A DNA stretch of 38,721 nt from Bacteroidota bacterium (GCA_947453415.1 CANGGG010000026.1:1-38721), one strand, 5' to 3'; shown: positions 24,526-33,104, counted from the stretch's first letter. Numbers and translations: made by a program. The notes: a model not told the origin generated them from the sequence alone.

Positions 24526-24559
24526 AAAAACCCTTGATTAGCTATAATCAAGGGTTTTT
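24526..24559. terminator. Strong bidirectional intrinsic terminator
   Basis: A perfect 15-bp stem, AAAAACCCTTGATTA / TAATCAAGGGTTTTT, with a 4-base loop. It stands mid-way between parA and the glycosyltransferase gene. It lies 191 bases past the glycosyltransferase stop, so it may end that transcript on the minus strand and the short unit from 24427 on the plus strand. Confidence 0.85.
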
Positions 24560-24749
24560 ACTTATATGAATTAGAAAAAAGTATTATTGAACAACCATCA
24601 GCAATCACTGTGCCAAAGGTGTAAAAATTATAATATTTTTCTTAAAGCTTTGTAATTATGTATTTTAAAAAAAACAAGAGAAATGCTAATAAAGAGTTTA
24701 TACAAAAAGTGTATTCAATTAATAAAACCAAAACACATTTTTATACAAA

Positions 24750-25499
24750 TTAGTTCAGTTTTTTAAACATGGCTAAATTAATGAACCCCCATTTTTGAAA
24801 ACGGTACTGAATTGAAGTTCCCATAACACCTAAACCATATTTTACACTTCTACTAAAATTAATGGATGATGCTTCATCAAAATATTTGGTAGGACAAGTA
24901 ATTTCACCTATTTCAAAACCTGCATAAAACACTTGCGCACACATTTGATTATCGAAAACAAAATCATCGCTACACAAATTATAATCAACGGCATGTAAAA
25001 TTTTCATATCGTAAGCCCTGTATCCTGTATGGTATTCTGAAAGCTTTTGACTCATTAAAATATTTTGAAACAAGGTAAGACAACGATTGAAAAAATATTT
25101 GTACAGAGGCATTCCACCTTTTAAAGCTCCTTTTCCTAAAATACGCGATGCAAAAACTGCAGGATAAACATCAAAAGCAATCATAGATGCAATGCTATGA
25201 ATTAAGGTTGGTGTATATTGATAGTCAGGATGCAACATGATTACAATATCAGCACCAATCTGTTTTGCTTTATCGTAACAGGTTTTTTGATTACCACCAT
25301 AACCCCTGTTTTTTTCATGCCTAATTACATGCTGAATTCCAATTTTTTGAGCTAGAATACTTGTTTGATCTTTACTCGTATCATCCACCAAAATAACCTC
25401 ATCTACAATGTCAAATGGAATTTCATTATACGTTTTTTCTAAAGTAAGTTCTGCATTGTATGCGGGCATTACTACTACTATTTTTTTATTATTCAGCAT
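24750..25499 (-). CDS. Family 2 glycosyltransferase (polyprenyl-phosphate sugar transferase-like)
   Basis: 249 residues of the GT-A fold. Seen are VVVMPAYNAELTLEKTYNEI at the N terminus, the nucleotide-binding VILVDDTSKDQT (36-46), the RGYGGNQKT segment (65-73) and IVIMLHPDYQY (85-95), whose Asp is the metal-binding position. EYHTGYRAYDMKIL is typical of dolichyl-phosphate mannose synthase-like enzymes. There is no C-terminal membrane anchor. It would transfer a sugar from a nucleotide sugar to a lipid carrier or glycan; the donor cannot be told. It has its own promoter (25512-25542). Confidence 0.9.
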   Translation of the reverse strand: MLNNKKIVVVMPAYNAELTLEKTYNEIPFDIVDEVILVDDTSKDQTSILAQKIGIQHVIRHEKNRGYGGNQKTCYDKAKQIGADIVIMLHPDYQYTPTLIHSIASMIAFDVYPAVFASRILGKGALKGGMPLYKYFFNRCLTLFQNILMSQKLSEYHTGYRAYDMKILHAVDYNLCSDDFVFDNQMCAQVFYAGFEIGEITCPTKYFDEASSINFSRSVKYGLGVMGTSIQYRFQKWGFINLAMFKKLN

Positions 25500-25511
25500 A
25501 ATTCTTCACAG

Positions 25512-25542
25512 CAATAATATAACCTTCGTAATTGTATTCAAA
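25512..25542 (-). promoter_or_regulatory. Predicted promoter of the glycosyltransferase gene
   Basis: On the minus strand TTTG, 19 bases, TATTATTG: an exact -33 box and a -7 box with one mismatch to TAnnTTTG. The transcript would have a leader of about 10 bases before the ATG at 25499. Confidence 0.5.
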
Positions 25543-25592
25543 ATTTAAAAGAAAAAAAGTAGTAATTATATAAAATATTTACTTCAACTAAT

Positions 25593-25615
25593 TTGCAATT
25601 TATACTAAATTGCAA
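25593..25615. promoter_or_regulatory. Perfect 10-bp inverted repeat upstream of coiled-coil gene
   Basis: TTGCAATTTA (25593-25602), centre TAC, TAAATTGCAA (25606-25615): a 23-bp interrupted palindrome ending 27 bases before the ATG at 25643. It includes a -7-like TAAATTGC. An operator of the downstream gene is the simplest reading. There is no T run to make it a terminator. Confidence 0.4.
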
Positions 25616-25642
25616 CTGATTTAAACTTAAAAAATAAACAAA

Positions 25643-26545
25643 ATGGACAAGCAAGAAGAAGAAAAAAGCAACAACCGTAATGGACTAATTTTATTGCTAT
25701 TATTGTTATTAGGATCAATTGGTTTTAATGTTTACCAATACAAAAATCATACAACTACTATTATTAATCATGGGAATGAAATAGATAGCTTAACAAATGT
25801 AAGAATTGAGGTGGAACGTGAATTGGTTTCAACAACCATGGAACTTGACAAATACAGAGGAATAGCAGGAAATTTAGATAGTTTGTTAACTGATGCAAAT
25901 GGTAAAATTTATAACCAAGAACAAAGAATTAGAAACTTACTTAAAAACGAAAAAGATGCTTCTAAATTAAGCAGTAAACTTAAAGATGAATTATCAAAAC
26001 TTAAAGCATTACGTGATGAATATTTAGAAAAAATAGATGCCTTAATGATTGAAAATGGTACTTTAAAAGCACAAAATCAAGAGCTAACAAATGCTGTAAC
26101 TGGCTTAAATGAAGACAAAAATAATTTACAAAAAACAGTTGATATTGCAAGTGTTTTAAAAGCAGAATATGTTAAAGTAGCTTCATTTAAAAAGAAAAAT
26201 AGTGGTAAATTAGTGGAAAGTACTTTGGCTAAAAGAACCAACAAAATAGAAGCTTGCTTAACTATTATGGATAATAAAGTTGCTCCTAAAGGCGACAAAA
26301 TAGTTTATCTAAGAATAATAACTCCAAGCGGAAAACCATTGGCTGGAATTAACAAAGGTTCTGTAAATGTAAATGGTGAAACCTTAGAATGTACTTCTAA
26401 CATAAAAATAGATTATCAAAACGATAAGCAAAATATTTGTTTGGCATACGAAGGCGAAGAAAGGAACTTAGAAAGTGGTACTTATACCATTGAATTATAC
26501 ATTGATAATAACTTGGTACATGCAAGTAATTATGTGTTAAAATAA
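25643..26545 (+). CDS. Single-pass membrane protein with long coiled coil and C-terminal beta domain
   Basis: 300 residues: a short charged cytoplasmic head (1-13), one transmembrane helix (GLILLLLLLLGSIGFNV, about 14-30), an extended coiled coil (about 43-165, heptad-rich with Glu, Lys and Leu, and an NQELTNAVTGLNEDKNNLQ segment), then a globular domain (about 170-300) with beta-type sequence (KIVYLRIITPSGKPLAGI...SGTYTIELYIDNNLVHASNYVLK). The topology places the coil and domain in the periplasm. I do not recognise a named family; similar architecture occurs in Bacteroidota. It stands alone between a 23-bp palindrome and a terminator. Possible roles include envelope scaffolding. Confidence 0.75.
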   Translation: MDKQEEEKSNNRNGLILLLLLLLGSIGFNVYQYKNHTTTIINHGNEIDSLTNVRIEVERELVSTTMELDKYRGIAGNLDSLLTDANGKIYNQEQRIRNLLKNEKDASKLSSKLKDELSKLKALRDEYLEKIDALMIENGTLKAQNQELTNAVTGLNEDKNNLQKTVDIASVLKAEYVKVASFKKKNSGKLVESTLAKRTNKIEACLTIMDNKVAPKGDKIVYLRIITPSGKPLAGINKGSVNVNGETLECTSNIKIDYQNDKQNICLAYEGEERNLESGTYTIELYIDNNLVHASNYVLK

Positions 26546-26568
26546 ATTCATATTCAAAAAAAACAACG

Positions 26569-26599
26569 AAAGAGAAGCAATTCATCATTGCTTCTCTTT
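26569..26599 (+). terminator. Intrinsic terminator after coiled-coil gene
   Basis: A perfect 13-bp stem, AAAGAGAAGCAAT / ATTGCTTCTCTTT, with loop TCATC and a T run, 23 bases after the stop codon and just before the next gene's leader. Confidence 0.88.
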
Positions 26600-26625
26600 T
26601 TATTTAAAAACCATTTTGTATTTCC

Positions 26626-27555
26626 ATGAAATCAATCGCATATTTGAGTATTTTTATTTTTTGTTTCTTTTTTTCGATTGCACAAAATGCAAATGAAGTC
26701 AAGGTAATTGAAGGTAAAGTTATTAGAATTTCAAATTTCAAATCTAAATTTGTAAATGCAAGAAATGTTGATGTTTGGTTGCCTGAAAATTACAGCAATC
26801 AAAAAAAATATGCGGTTTTATACATGCACGATGGACAAATGTTATTCGACACAAGCAATGCATGGAACAAACAAGAATGGGGAATTGATGAAACAATGTC
26901 TAACTTATTAGGCCAACAAAAAATAAAAGATTGTTTGGTGGTTGGAATTTGGAATGATGGTAGAAATAGGCATATTGATTATTTTCCTCAAAAACCTTTT
27001 GAAGCTTTAACCAAAGCAGAGCAAGACACCATGTATGCGGCAAATAGACAAAACGGAAATTCGATTTTTAGTGGGAAGGTGCAATCAGATAATTATTTAA
27101 AGTTTTTGGTAACTGAATTAAAGCATTTCATTGATAGTGCATATCATACTCAAAATGATGTTGGAAACACATTTATTGCAGGTTCAAGCATGGGAGGTTT
27201 AATTTCAATATATGCAATTTGCGAGTATCCAAAAGTGTTTGGAGGTGCTGCTTGTTTGTCGACTCATTGGCCTGGTATTTTTAGAAAAGAAAATAATGCG
27301 TTTCCAAATGCCATGAACCAATATTTGAAAGCAAATTTGCCTAAGGCTAAAAACCATCAAATATATTTTGATTACGGAACTGAAACGCTTGATGCCATGT
27401 ATGAGCACTACCAATTGGAAGTGGATAAAATAATGACAAATAAAGGTTATTCTAACAAAAATTGGATGACTAAAAAGTTTGAAGGAGAAAATCATTCTGA
27501 AATAGCTTGGAGAAAAAGAGTAAAAATTCCATTGGAATTTTTGTTAAGAAAATAG
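26626..27555 (+). CDS. Secreted alpha/beta-hydrolase, esterase family
   Basis: 309 residues with a signal peptide (about 1-20, ends SIAQ). The fold matches the putative esterase (esterase D-like) family: VDVWLPENYSNQKKYAVLYMHDGQMLFD, then the nucleophile elbow GSSMGG (186-191, S188), an acid in FDYGTETLD (about 249-256) and H290 in GENHSEIAW. Such enzymes hydrolyse esters of sugars, siderophores or lipids; the substrate cannot be told. It follows a terminator, so it has its own promoter. Periplasmic location is predicted; no T9SS tag is present. The next gene starts about 35 bp later on the same strand. Confidence 0.88.
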   Translation: MKSIAYLSIFIFCFFFSIAQNANEVKVIEGKVIRISNFKSKFVNARNVDVWLPENYSNQKKYAVLYMHDGQMLFDTSNAWNKQEWGIDETMSNLLGQQKIKDCLVVGIWNDGRNRHIDYFPQKPFEALTKAEQDTMYAANRQNGNSIFSGKVQSDNYLKFLVTELKHFIDSAYHTQNDVGNTFIAGSSMGGLISIYAICEYPKVFGGAACLSTHWPGIFRKENNAFPNAMNQYLKANLPKAKNHQIYFDYGTETLDAMYEHYQLEVDKIMTNKGYSNKNWMTKKFEGENHSEIAWRKRVKIPLEFLLRK

Positions 27556-27589
27556 TTGGAGCTGTTAACAAATAAAATTTACTGAATTA

Positions 27590-28069
27590 TTGGTAAATGA
27601 AAATAAAAAAGAAAATAAATTGATCAACAAAAAAGAACTTTTTGAGCATTGTAAAAACATGCTTTTACAACGAATAGCCGATGGTGAAAAAGCCATGTTA
27701 GATGCACAGGAAGCAGCAAATTCGGAAGAAAAAAGCAGCATGGGCGATAAGTATGAAACTGGCAGAGCCATGAGTCAATTGGCTAGGGACATGAGTGCTA
27801 AACAAGTATTTGAAAACAAGCAAGAACTTGGATTTTTATTGAAATTAGAAAATATAATAACTACAAAAACAATTGTTCAAGGAAGCATTGTATTGGCAAA
27901 TGATAAAATGTTTTATATAGCTATTGGATTAGGCGTTATCAATATGAACGAAACAAGCGTTACTGTTCTTTCGCCTAAAGCTCCTTTAGCTCAATTAATG
28001 ATAGGCAAAAAAGCAAATGACCAATTTGAATTAAATAAAAAAACATTTTTTATAACAGCTTTTTTATAA
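27590..28069 (+). CDS. GreA/GreB-like C-terminal domain protein
   Basis: 159 residues, cytoplasmic. An N-terminal helical part (LFEHCKNMLLQRIADGEKAMLDAQEAANSEEKSSMGDKYETGRAMSQLARDM) resembles the coiled coil of GreA, and the C-terminal half (IVQGSIVLANDKMFYIAIGLG...VTVLSPKAPLAQLMIGKKANDQF) has the beta-fold of the GreA/GreB C-terminal domain. Proteins like this in Bacteroidota are often mislabelled as 3-oxoacyl-ACP synthase; there is nothing here to support that. It may bind RNA polymerase's secondary channel, but acidic tip residues of Gre factors are not evident. The start is uncertain: TTG at 27590, or in-frame TTG at 27620 (LINKKELFEHC), which fits better. Confidence 0.75.
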   Translation: MVNENKKENKLINKKELFEHCKNMLLQRIADGEKAMLDAQEAANSEEKSSMGDKYETGRAMSQLARDMSAKQVFENKQELGFLLKLENIITTKTIVQGSIVLANDKMFYIAIGLGVINMNETSVTVLSPKAPLAQLMIGKKANDQFELNKKTFFITAFL

Positions 28070-28078
28070 TTTTTACAG

Positions 28079-28639
28079 CTATTTTTTCTTTAAAAAATCC
28101 AATGCAACACCATTTACGCAATAGCGCAAACCAGTTGGTTTTGGACCGTCATCAAATACATGACCTAAATGTCCACCGCATTTAGCACACATAATTTCTA
28201 CACGTTGCATTCCGTGTGCTTTGTCTATGGAAGTAATAATTTTGGTGTTGTCTAATGCTTCAAAAAAACTTGGCCAGCCACATCCTGCATCAAACTTGCT
28301 TTCGCTTTTAAAAAGTTCATTGCCGCAGGCTACACAAGCATATGTTCCTCCATCATAATGTTCTTCCCACTTACTTGTAAAAGGACGTTCGGTTCCTTTT
28401 AGGCGCAATACATCATATTGTTCTGGAGTTAATTGGGCTTTCCACTCCGAATCAGTTTTATTTACTTTTGTTGAATCGTCATTCATTTGATTATTGTTGT
28501 TTAATAATGCGTTGTCTGATTGTTTGATTTCCGCATTGTAATTGCAAGATGTAAATGCCATTTGGCAATAAATCAAGCTCGTTAATAGTAATAACCTGCT
28601 TACCTTGATTAATGTTTTTTGATAAGATAAATACTTCAT
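28079..28639 (-). CDS. msrB: Peptide-methionine (R)-S-oxide reductase MsrB
   Basis: Reduces methionine-R-sulfoxide in proteins. Zinc-binding pairs C102/C105 (CVACG) and C151/C154 (CAKCG), catalytic C174 in RYCVNGVAL, and C120 (GCGWPSF) as a possible resolving Cys are all present, in a complete catalytic domain from about residue 62 (TDSEWKAQLTPEQYDVLR). The N-terminal part is ambiguous. The long form given here begins with a lipoprotein-like signal (MKYLSYQ...LLLLTSLIYCQMAFTSC) and overlaps the upstream nuclease gene by 149 bp in another frame. The short form starts at the ATG at 28486, four bases after the nuclease stop, and would be cytoplasmic. It converges with the Gre-like gene (9-bp gap). 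Confidence 0.92.
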   Translation of the reverse strand: MKYLSYQKTLIKVSRLLLLTSLIYCQMAFTSCNYNAEIKQSDNALLNNNNQMNDDSTKVNKTDSEWKAQLTPEQYDVLRLKGTERPFTSKWEEHYDGGTYACVACGNELFKSESKFDAGCGWPSFFEALDNTKIITSIDKAHGMQRVEIMCAKCGGHLGHVFDDGPKPTGLRYCVNGVALDFLKKK

Positions 28640-30605
28640 TTCCTAAAATGTTTTTAATAGTAATAATACTTAAATTTTCTTGTTGCGATACAATATAAAC
28701 TCCTATTTGATTAGTAAATGGATTTGGATAAATTTGAAATGACTTAGCCAATTCCTGAATATTCCCAATTCCGGTATTATCAATTGCTATACTATCAATA
28801 TTGCTATAACTATAAGAACTATCAAGTCCAATTTGTTTCAATCGGTAATAAAATTTTACTTTTATATTACTTACAAAAGGCAAACTATCGGTATATGAAT
28901 AATTTGTTGGTAAAACACTGTTCCCAATACTTTTTACTGAACCCCTATTTTCCCAATTATTGGTATCATTCATTGAACGTTCAATTTCAAATTGATTGTT
29001 GTTTCTTTCATTTTCGGTTTTCCATGTTACCATACTTGTTTTTGAATCAATTAATTGAGCAGCAAATGAAACTAAATTAACTTGATTTGTGCTAAAACTT
29101 CCTACAGTTGGAGTAACAAAATATTGTGCAGTTTTCTGATAGCCATTGAATTCAAAAATTGCAAAATAATAAATTGTAGTTGCGTTGCAATTATTAATAT
29201 TCACAGTACTTCCCATGCCATTATATACCACATAATTCCCTTCACCAATTTGATCGCCAACACCTAAAACCGAATTAGCTAAATATTCAAAACTATCCAT
29301 TGGAATTTCGTCAACTGGAGCACTGGCTTTTACCAAAACTATTCGCCTATTTCCATTACCACTTTGCCATTTTAAATTAAATGTTACAGGCGAACTGTTA
29401 AGCAATTCAACCTTCACGTTATTGGAAACAATGATTGGTTTATTTGGACAATTTCCACCCCAAATTCTTTGCACAAATTGCGGACTATCAATATAAGGGT
29501 TTCGGTTTTGCTGGTATCCATAAATAGCATTGTTTCTATTTATTTCCTTTAAACTAACTGGATCTTGATTATGCCATTTTACCATTAAATCTATCACCCA
29601 TTGGTCGTAAACTGGGAATGAATTACCTGCTAAAATTTCATTGGCATTGCCATTATTTTGCCAGCCGGCAATTAAATTTTCATAGCGAGTAGCCATATAA
29701 AAATAGGTTCTTGCTAAGTCGCCTTTATATTCCTCTATAGGTTCAAAAACAATTCCTGAATAACCAGGAAAGGTATTTGCGCCTAATTTTCCACCTTGCA
29801 AAGATGTGAAAGTTGCACTTGAAACTTCGCCATAAGGATAATTATTTCTTTCCCCATTTACTTTTCCATCAGTTGGATAAATGTGAAACATATCGCTCAC
29901 CATTGGCGAAGCACTTCCAAACCAACTTTGAGGAAAACTATGTTCGCGGTTATAACAATCGCCTTCTTTTGAATAATTACCACATTGATTGGTGCCAAAT
30001 GCAAAGTCGTATGGCGTTAGCCCACAGATATTTGTAGAATATATGTCCCAAACTTTACCATTATAAAAATTATCGGTGGTACTATATGTATTCCATAAAC
30101 CACTGTATGAAGTAACTGAATGACCAGAAATTTTATTATACAAGGCTGTTTTCAATTCAGCTCCACTTAAATCAGTTGTTGAACTATAATAGTTACCGTT
30201 TGCAACTGGAATATTCCAATTGGTTGAAACTCCACTTACAGCTATGTTTATATCATTTGCCCCAATGCTTTTTATGTTAATAATTCCACTTACATTTCCA
30301 ATTACTGATGGAGATAATCTTACAAAAACTGTAGTATTTGATAATACTCCACTATCAATATTTAATAAAATTGGATTGGTTGTATATTGACTTACACAAT
30401 TTGTAGCAATTTCAAATGAAGCAGTTGGTGTGAGAATTACTTCATTGGTTAAACCGCTTCCACTAATGATAAATTTCTGGGCGGCTGTTGCTAAATTAAT
30501 AACACAATTACCAAAACTTGGCAATGAAGAAACGCTGCATGTAAGGGTTTGAGCAAATAAATAAGAGGGGGCAACGGCAATCATTGCTAGAATGAATCTT
30601 TTCAA
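28491..30605 (-). CDS. Secreted endonuclease I family nuclease with T9SS sorting domain
   Basis: 704 residues. After a signal peptide (MKRFILAMIAVAPSYLFAQ) comes a beta domain (20-130), then an EndA/NucM-type nuclease (about 131-390) with CYNREHSFPQSWFG (217-230; H222 is the expected general base) and FHIYPTDGKVNGERNNYPYG (240-259), whose Asn is expected to hold metal. After about residue 400, beta-rich segments follow, including ISLE-like fibronectin-type sequence (FNLKWQSGNGNRRIVLVKASAPV), and the last 80 residues form a T9SS sorting domain (FQIYPNPFTNQIG...NGIYILQLQ). So the enzyme is exported and probably displayed or released, to degrade extracellular DNA or RNA. The msrB reading frame overlaps its 3' end. 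Confidence 0.9.
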   Translation of the reverse strand: MKRFILAMIAVAPSYLFAQTLTCSVSSLPSFGNCVINLATAAQKFIISGSGLTNEVILTPTASFEIATNCVSQYTTNPILLNIDSGVLSNTTVFVRLSPSVIGNVSGIINIKSIGANDINIAVSGVSTNWNIPVANGNYYSSTTDLSGAELKTALYNKISGHSVTSYSGLWNTYSTTDNFYNGKVWDIYSTNICGLTPYDFAFGTNQCGNYSKEGDCYNREHSFPQSWFGSASPMVSDMFHIYPTDGKVNGERNNYPYGEVSSATFTSLQGGKLGANTFPGYSGIVFEPIEEYKGDLARTYFYMATRYENLIAGWQNNGNANEILAGNSFPVYDQWVIDLMVKWHNQDPVSLKEINRNNAIYGYQQNRNPYIDSPQFVQRIWGGNCPNKPIIVSNNVKVELLNSSPVTFNLKWQSGNGNRRIVLVKASAPVDEIPMDSFEYLANSVLGVGDQIGEGNYVVYNGMGSTVNINNCNATTIYYFAIFEFNGYQKTAQYFVTPTVGSFSTNQVNLVSFAAQLIDSKTSMVTWKTENERNNNQFEIERSMNDTNNWENRGSVKSIGNSVLPTNYSYTDSLPFVSNIKVKFYYRLKQIGLDSSYSYSNIDSIAIDNTGIGNIQELAKSFQIYPNPFTNQIGVYIVSQQENLSIITIKNILGNEVFILSKNINQGKQVITINELDLLPNGIYILQLQCGNQTIRQRIIKQQ

Positions 30606-30703
30606 ATTTTTAAATAATAAGTTTGTAAAGGTATTGACAAATCAATATAAAATGGCGTTTATTTTATCACTGTTATTGAAATACGGTTTTAATTGAAACA
30701 AAA

Positions 30704-30729
30704 AAACCGAAGCATTGCTACTTCGGTTT
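30704..30729 (-). terminator. Intrinsic terminator after the dienelactone hydrolase gene
   Basis: A 9-bp stem AAACCGAAG / CTTCGGTTT with an 8-base loop; on the minus strand it is followed by a run of T (TTTTTTT). It lies 27 bases past the stop codon at 30756. Confidence 0.8.
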
Positions 30730-30755
30730 ATCAATGAATATTTTTTTTAAAATTA

Positions 30756-31592
30756 TTATTTCAATTTTTCTATTAAAAACTTCAATGCTTTTGCATGTGC
30801 ATCGGCAGCAAATTCTTTGTTATGTTTAGGATTACTTGGATTAGCAAATGCATGATCAGCTTCGTAATTATAAACAGTTAATTTTTTATTGGCAGTTTTC
30901 ATATTTGCTTCAAAAGTTTTTACCAAATCAGCATTGATAAATTGATCTTGCTTGGCAAAAATACCTAATACCTCACAATTTAAAGTTTTTAAGCGCTCTA
31001 CACTTTTTTCTGGCATTCCATAATACATTACACATGCTTTGGCTTGTTTGCTTTCCAATAAAGTGCTTTGCAAACTCCATGCACCACCCATGCACCAACC
31101 AATGGTTGCAATAGATTTATCAATACCCACTTTTGCTATAATTCCATTTACAATTTCAGAAGCACGTTCTTGTTTTAAACCCGACATTAGTTTTTGTGCA
31201 GTTGGAACATCAGAAGCTACTTGCCCATCATATAAATCAATGGCATAAACATCTACATCGCCCATTTCGGAGGCAAATATTTCAGCTTCTTGTTTAATAT
31301 AATCGTTTAAACCCCACCATTCGTGAAACACAAAAAGTACTTTATTGCTTGGCCTTGCCGATTTAATAAAATAGGCCAATCCATTTGCACCATCTTTAGT
31401 AGTAAATGAAATATTTTCTCCTTTGGGTGCTGCTAATTTAAAAGGTGCGGGCACATCGTGTTTAGATGCAAATTTTTCGTTCATGGCTAATATGGCATTT
31501 TGACTACTTACCGTAACTGTGCAACATGTAGTTTGTGATTGTGCAATTGCTGCTGAGTTAACTAACAACAAAGCAAAGATTATTTTTTTCAT
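30756..31592 (-). CDS. Exported dienelactone hydrolase family protein
   Basis: 278 residues with a signal peptide (MKKIIFALLLVNSAAIAQSQ) followed by a Cys pair (TTCCTV). The alpha/beta-hydrolase core carries the dienelactone hydrolase layout: E91 in HEWWGLNDYI, nucleophile C167 in GWCMGG, D216 in FAKQDQFI and H247 in ADHAFANP. So the triad is Cys-Asp-His, not Ser. These enzymes cleave lactones or esters; true substrate is unknown. It is in the envelope (or periplasm) by signal. The start is well fixed by the signal peptide. It stands alone, ending at a terminator; upstream is the start of the minus-strand membrane protein at a 57-bp gap. Confidence 0.9.
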   Translation of the reverse strand: MKKIIFALLLVNSAAIAQSQTTCCTVTVSSQNAILAMNEKFASKHDVPAPFKLAAPKGENISFTTKDGANGLAYFIKSARPSNKVLFVFHEWWGLNDYIKQEAEIFASEMGDVDVYAIDLYDGQVASDVPTAQKLMSGLKQERASEIVNGIIAKVGIDKSIATIGWCMGGAWSLQSTLLESKQAKACVMYYGMPEKSVERLKTLNCEVLGIFAKQDQFINADLVKTFEANMKTANKKLTVYNYEADHAFANPSNPKHNKEFAADAHAKALKFLIEKLK

Positions 31593-31649
31593 TTTTTATT
31601 TTTTGTTTATGTAGTTGTTAACTTAAAAATGGCTGTATTGTTTTAAAAA

Positions 31650-33104
31650 TTACTCTCCCCTAATTTTATACTTCAATTCTTGAAGTTTAGTTTCAAAATA
31701 ATTGGATTCACGTAACTTAAACCAAGTTGGTTTATTATAAAACTTTGGATTCAAAAAAACGTTCACATAAACTGCTCCATTTTCATAACTATTTCCATAC
31801 CAGTTTTTAGTTAAAAAATCGCGCTGAGGTTTAGTAAATTCGGCATTCACATTCGATTGTAACAAAGCAGGTATGGTATCTAAGTTCAAGTCGTTTAGTG
31901 AAGATATTTTCAACCCTTTCTCCTCATTTAAATAACGAATACCTGCACTAGAACTGATGGGTGCATAGGAATAAAATGATAAACTATCAAAATCGGTTTT
32001 TACTTGTTGTTCTAACTTAAAAAAGTTGCGGTATTGAAGGTTTGTATCAGCAATTACTTTACCTGGATAATACATAAAATTGCCAAAAAGCAAACTTGTA
32101 AACACCAATGCAATGATCCACTTTATATTTTTTTGATTGCATGCATGGAGCAATAAAATAATAAGCATAAACTGACTGATCATAAAATAACGGTGACCAA
32201 TGGTATTGTATAAAAAAACTGCCATGCAAATGCTGTTTACCACTAAAATGATGAGGCTATAAATGAATAATTCTTTGTTCAGTTTTTGCTTAAAAGCAAA
32301 ATAAGCAAGCAAAACATAAACCGTTAACATGCCGTTATCAACTAAACGCCAAATAATTAAAAAGATGCTTTGAATAAATTGACTAGCACCTTTAATGTTA
32401 TTGTGTTCGGTGTAATTAGGTGATAAAAAAGCCCAACCAAATTGGTTTTGATGTACATATAACCAAATTATTAAAGTAAAAATTGCTGGTAAAAAAAGAA
32501 GTAATCCATTCGAAATAAATGACAAAAAAGTATTTTTATTTTGATATGCTTGGTAACAATAAATGATGCCAAAAGCCAAAAGGAAAAAGTTAGCTTGTAA
32601 ATGTGTTAATTCCATGAGCACACTGCATAATACAAAAGCTTTTACATTGTTTTTTATTAAATAATAAAAGCACAATAACACCAATAAATAGAACAATGGT
32701 GTGTTTAATAACAATGCTTGTTGTGCTACAAAAATGGAATACATTCCGGCCAATAAAGTGGCAATATTTGCTTTGGTTTCATGGGTATAAATCAATGCAA
32801 TTTTGCGAGTAACAGCTAAAATAAAGAAACAAATTACCAAAATCACCGCGTGACTCACCCAAAGTGATTTGCCCAAAACAAACCAAATACAAGCCAATAA
32901 ATAAGGAAACAATGTTGGATGACCAGGGTCAAAATTAGCCGGATACCAAATGGTTTTTAAATTATTTTCATAAATATTCAAAGCTGCTCTTGCTGAAGAT
33001 GTAACAGCATCCCCATGAAATGGATCGTTTTTTACAATTAAAAACAATACCAATTGCAAAGCAGCAATCACAAATAAAATATATTTGTTAAAAAATTTCT
33101 CCAT
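31650..33104 (-). CDS. Polytopic membrane protein, GT-C glycosyltransferase-like
   Basis: 484 residues with about ten to eleven hydrophobic helices. The first loop has DPFHGDAVTSSARAALNIYEN and DPGHPTLFPYLLACIWFVLG, where acidic residues after helix 1 and the GHP segment resemble the GT-C (ArnT/PMT-like) family that uses lipid-linked sugars. The C-terminal 130 residues are soluble. No substrate can be named. It is divergent from another polytopic protein at 33152 (47 bp apart). The start at 33104 is the ATG of MEKFFNKYILFVIAAL; no signal peptide is separate from helix 1. Confidence 0.65.
   Translation of the reverse strand: MEKFFNKYILFVIAALQLVLFLIVKNDPFHGDAVTSSARAALNIYENNLKTIWYPANFDPGHPTLFPYLLACIWFVLGKSLWVSHAVILVICFFILAVTRKIALIYTHETKANIATLLAGMYSIFVAQQALLLNTPLFYLLVLLCFYYLIKNNVKAFVLCSVLMELTHLQANFFLLAFGIIYCYQAYQNKNTFLSFISNGLLLFLPAIFTLIIWLYVHQNQFGWAFLSPNYTEHNNIKGASQFIQSIFLIIWRLVDNGMLTVYVLLAYFAFKQKLNKELFIYSLIILVVNSICMAVFLYNTIGHRYFMISQFMLIILLLHACNQKNIKWIIALVFTSLLFGNFMYYPGKVIADTNLQYRNFFKLEQQVKTDFDSLSFYSYAPISSSAGIRYLNEEKGLKISSLNDLNLDTIPALLQSNVNAEFTKPQRDFLTKNWYGNSYENGAVYVNVFLNPKFYNKPTWFKLRESNYFETKLQELKYKIRGE

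Larger units (their letters stand above)
24246..24749. other. 504-bp intergenic region upstream of parA
   Basis: No long gene is present. It holds a 22-bp interrupted palindrome (24389-24410), a perfect plus-strand -7 box just after it (24419-24427), a possible 19-codon peptide or short RNA (about 24431-24515), a weak hairpin with a T run (24482-24514), and a strong bidirectional terminator (24526-24559). 24560-24749, next to the glycosyltransferase stop, shows nothing recognisable. Confidence 0.6.

Noticed and set aside
27590-28069. 3-oxoacyl-ACP synthase, as similar proteins are often labelled
   Set aside because: There is no thiolase fold or catalytic Cys-His-His; the sequence looks like a GreA/GreB-type fold instead.
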